Assembly (NCBI GenBank): GCA_001970855.1
Contig: LSSN01005709.1
Location: 1-20,888, forward strand
Reading direction: 5' to 3'
Source: Smittium culicis
Lineage: Eukaryota; Kickxellomycota; Harpellomycetes; Harpellales; Legeriomycetaceae
Length of the DNA: 20,888 nucleotides
Shown here: in pieces, positions 19,162 to 20,888 of the stretch
How the letters are laid out: each line of letters begins with the position of its first letter
Numbering within the stretch: the stretch's first letter is position 1
Notes under the pieces: model-generated
What the model was told of the DNA's origin: nothing
What the model saw: only the letters and a program-made list of their open reading frames with translations
Databases searched by the model: none
Program-made: the position numbers and the translations under genes

Positions 19162-20888
19162 ATGGGAAAAGGATCCAATTCTTATCCCAAAAGTTGGTAT
19201 TGGGACGTACAGCCCGCTAAATTTGTGGCAACACATTTTGGCACTGTGCGTAAGTTCTTGACTTGTCCCAACCCTGGGTGTAAAGCCACGGGTGGATTCA
19301 TTAAAGACTCCAATGGGACCGGTAAGAACCAGAAGGCATGCTTCCGATGCGGAGCGTGCAAAGATAGATACTCTGTTATTGAGTTCTATCTTACAATTTT
19401 GAAAGGGAGCGAAGAGAATCTTCCGGCGGAAACCGGTTTAGATTCGATTCTGCTTCCTCCAAGCCCACGTGAGGAGGTTGACCCAGCTCAGCCAATTTAT
19501 GTGGACTTGAATTCGAAGGCTATACCAGGCGATGATATCGGCTTAGCTGTTATCAAACCAGGTATATTAGAAAGAGCTGAAACAGCTCTTAGCACTGGTA
19601 GTAACTTTTCTGATAGAAAGATGGATACTTTCAGTGAGCGCTTAGAATCTGATGCACCAGGGGACCTGGTTGTGTCAGAATCTGAGGCTGAGGTACTCTT
19701 GGATATGGAGATTGAGGCTGCAGTTAGCCACATTCCATTTAATTCAGAGTACTTAGAAAATTTTAAAGCTGTGGTGTCTAAGGACACTACTATCAACAGA
19801 AAGCTTGGACTTCCCTGTCCATTAGATCGAACTCCTGAAGCGTCTTCAAGAGTTGATAAAAGCCTGCTTGATTCAGATAGAACAGCAATTAACACTGATG
19901 GTGGTAGTAATGATAAAGATCATGCTTCAGCCGGTGTTATGTCGCCCGCTATAAGTAGCTATTTTAACAAGAGCTTGTTTGGAGAATTCACTCCAATAAA
20001 GCAGCTTATTAGGAATGGTCCAAAAGACCAGTTAGCATCTGATACTGATAATATCAGACGTCCTCTTTCAGATTTTAGCTTGGGAAACACTGCTTCTAGC
20101 AATAAACGATCGTCCTCACCGTCTTCCCGATCATCTAAACGTCCACATCTTAGCAGTAGCATTTATGTTACTAATGATGCTTTTAGCCATCGTATGGATT
20201 TACATCTTGACGATATTAAGGAGCTCATTAAGAAGAATCGAGCAGTCGATATAGAAAGGATTGAGAAATTGGAAGCAGAGAACAAGTTTCTCCGTGAACA
20301 GCTCACAATCCAAACTAAAAGAATTGATAGACTTACACAGCAGTCTAGGACTCCAGCACAGCAGCCAAAACAGAAGAACAGACTTACCTCTATAGTACCA
20401 GCAGCTGCTTTATCATCGACTCAGCCGATTACGTTCAATTTTGGAACGCCCGCCCAGCCAGTTAGCCTGCCACTTTCGGCTGCCAATATTACTGGAAAGA
20501 AGCTATCATACTCTGAGATTGCAAAATCTCAGACGAAGAACTCAAAAGATGCTCAGAAGCTCGCTCAGAGCATTAGAAAGCTTGTAGGCACGAAGCCTAT
20601 TAATAGTGGTACTCGAGCTGAAACCAAACATAAGCTTGCTAGGATTTACGTTCAAGGCATTAGCCGACAACGAATCAAAGATGTGAAGGGCTGTCTATAT
20701 GACATGCACTTCCAGCTAAGTAAGATCTATAACATGGACTTCATTGGGAAGCGAATGTTAGAGTTTACTGTAGCTGAAGATTATGCACCTGCATTTTGCG
20801 CCCGAGTTAAAGCTTTTGAGTTCTTGAAACTCATGCCGAAAGTGAATCCAGCCGAACCTAGCGATACGAACGCGACCGAAGAAACGAA
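19162..20888 (+). CDS. ORF1-like retrotransposon protein with zinc ribbon and coiled coil, cut by window end
   Basis: At least 575 codons, open at the right edge, so the C-terminus is missing. The ATG follows an in-frame TAG at 19144. Domain order: a zinc ribbon (about 30-75) with C35-x4-C40, C60-x2-C63-x2-C66 and the run GKNQKACFRCGAC, reminiscent of the IS1 InsA-type ribbon (GKQ.YRC..C). Next comes a long acidic/Ser-rich, probably disordered part (about 80-340) ending in basic KRSSSPSSRSSKRPH (a possible nuclear signal). Then a heptad-like coiled coil (about 344-394; IERIEKLEAENKFLREQL) and a Gln/Pro linker. Last is a C-terminal domain (494 to about 550; RIYVQGI, DMHFQLSKIYNMDFIGK, EFTVAEDY) shared with the protein at 9376. 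Zinc binding, a coiled coil for oligomerisation and an RRM-like end match the architecture expected of a LINE ORF1 protein that coats element RNA. An ORF2 on the same strand is predicted just past 20888. By eye the coding part is far richer in G+C than its flank. Confidence 0.8.
   Translation, partial: MGKGSNSYPKSWYWDVQPAKFVATHFGTVRKFLTCPNPGCKATGGFIKDSNGTGKNQKACFRCGACKDRYSVIEFYLTILKGSEENLPAETGLDSILLPPSPREEVDPAQPIYVDLNSKAIPGDDIGLAVIKPGILERAETALSTGSNFSDRKMDTFSERLESDAPGDLVVSESEAEVLLDMEIEAAVSHIPFNSEYLENFKAVVSKDTTINRKLGLPCPLDRTPEASSRVDKSLLDSDRTAINTDGGSNDKDHASAGVMSPAISSYFNKSLFGEFTPIKQLIRNGPKDQLASDTDNIRRPLSDFSLGNTASSNKRSSSPSSRSSKRPHLSSSIYVTNDAFSHRMDLHLDDIKELIKKNRAVDIERIEKLEAENKFLREQLTIQTKRIDRLTQQSRTPAQQPKQKNRLTSIVPAAALSSTQPITFNFGTPAQPVSLPLSAANITGKKLSYSEIAKSQTKNSKDAQKLAQSIRKLVGTKPINSGTRAETKHKLARIYVQGISRQRIKDVKGCLYDMHFQLSKIYNMDFIGKRMLEFTVAEDYAPAFCARVKAFEFLKLMPKVNPAEPSDTNATEET

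Noticed and set aside
19497..20162. Minus-strand frames at 19497-19895 and 19959-20162
   Set aside because: Antisense shadows of the zinc-ribbon ORF1-like gene, which has continuous domain content on the plus strand.
10411..20870. Circular permutation of the shared domain: PAEYAKKVKALELL before the domain in one protein versus ARVKAFEFLK after it in the other
   Set aside because: A collinear alternative exists, because AQKLAQSIRKLVG precedes the domain in the second protein. The similarity is too short to carry the claim.
1..20888. Mitochondrial or plastid origin, suggested by the low G+C
   Set aside because: There are no organellar proteins, rRNAs or tRNAs, and the coding islands are nuclear-style LINE genes with normal stop codon use.
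1..20888. tRNA genes
   Set aside because: Scanning for GGTTCGAnnCC-type B boxes and cloverleaf arms found none. The nearest word (around 17671) lacks the flanking stem.

Overview
The window looks like nuclear DNA of a very AT-rich eukaryote. Three islands of normal-looking coding sequence (roughly 33-47% G+C where I counted lines) sit in non-coding DNA that falls to roughly 5-20% G+C. There are no bacterial gene clusters, Shine-Dalgarno-led operons or tRNA/rRNA genes. The coding content belongs to LINE-type (non-LTR) retrotransposons: a complete AP-endonuclease/reverse-transcriptase ORF and two ORF1-like proteins. An AT-rich early-diverging fungus (Mucoromycota, Glomeromycotina or Zoopagomycota-like) seems the best guess. 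This rests on protein style and base composition only and is not proven.

Layout. Positions 1-2021 are a gene-free AT desert. A G/T-strand-biased 20-bp minisatellite follows at 2040-2663, with an exact 120-bp higher-order duplication inside it. A second desert (2664-9375) holds a three-unit ~95-bp tandem repeat marked by GCTAGC (6858-7150) and some short palindromes. At 9376-10689 (+) lies a Ser-rich ORF1-like protein with an 11-copy SVGSA repeat. It converges, across only 179 bp, on an intact 980-residue LINE ORF2 at 10869-13811 (-). A third desert (13812-18911) has clusters of short G/C-richer motifs towards its right end. From 19162 (+) to the window edge runs a second, larger ORF1-like protein: zinc ribbon, acidic/Ser-rich region, coiled coil and C-terminal domain. 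It is still open at the edge, so an ORF2 probably follows outside the window.

How the parts relate. The two ORF1-like proteins share a C-terminal domain of about 55 residues (19 identities in my hand alignment), so both belong to the same retrotransposon protein family although the rest of each differs. ORF2 carries every expected catalytic motif of the endonuclease and RT, plus a C-terminal CCHC knuckle, so it could supply nicking and reverse transcription, with an ORF1 protein supplying RNA binding. The unusual point is that ORF1 and ORF2 here are convergent, not tandem. Each of the three genes has a TATA-like element of the form ATGyATAAATAG (or a close variant) 50-250 nt upstream, suggesting separate promoters. 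A gene-free, satellite-bearing, LINE-populated AT desert recalls the LINE-rich pericentromeres described in Mucor, but that reading is a hypothesis.
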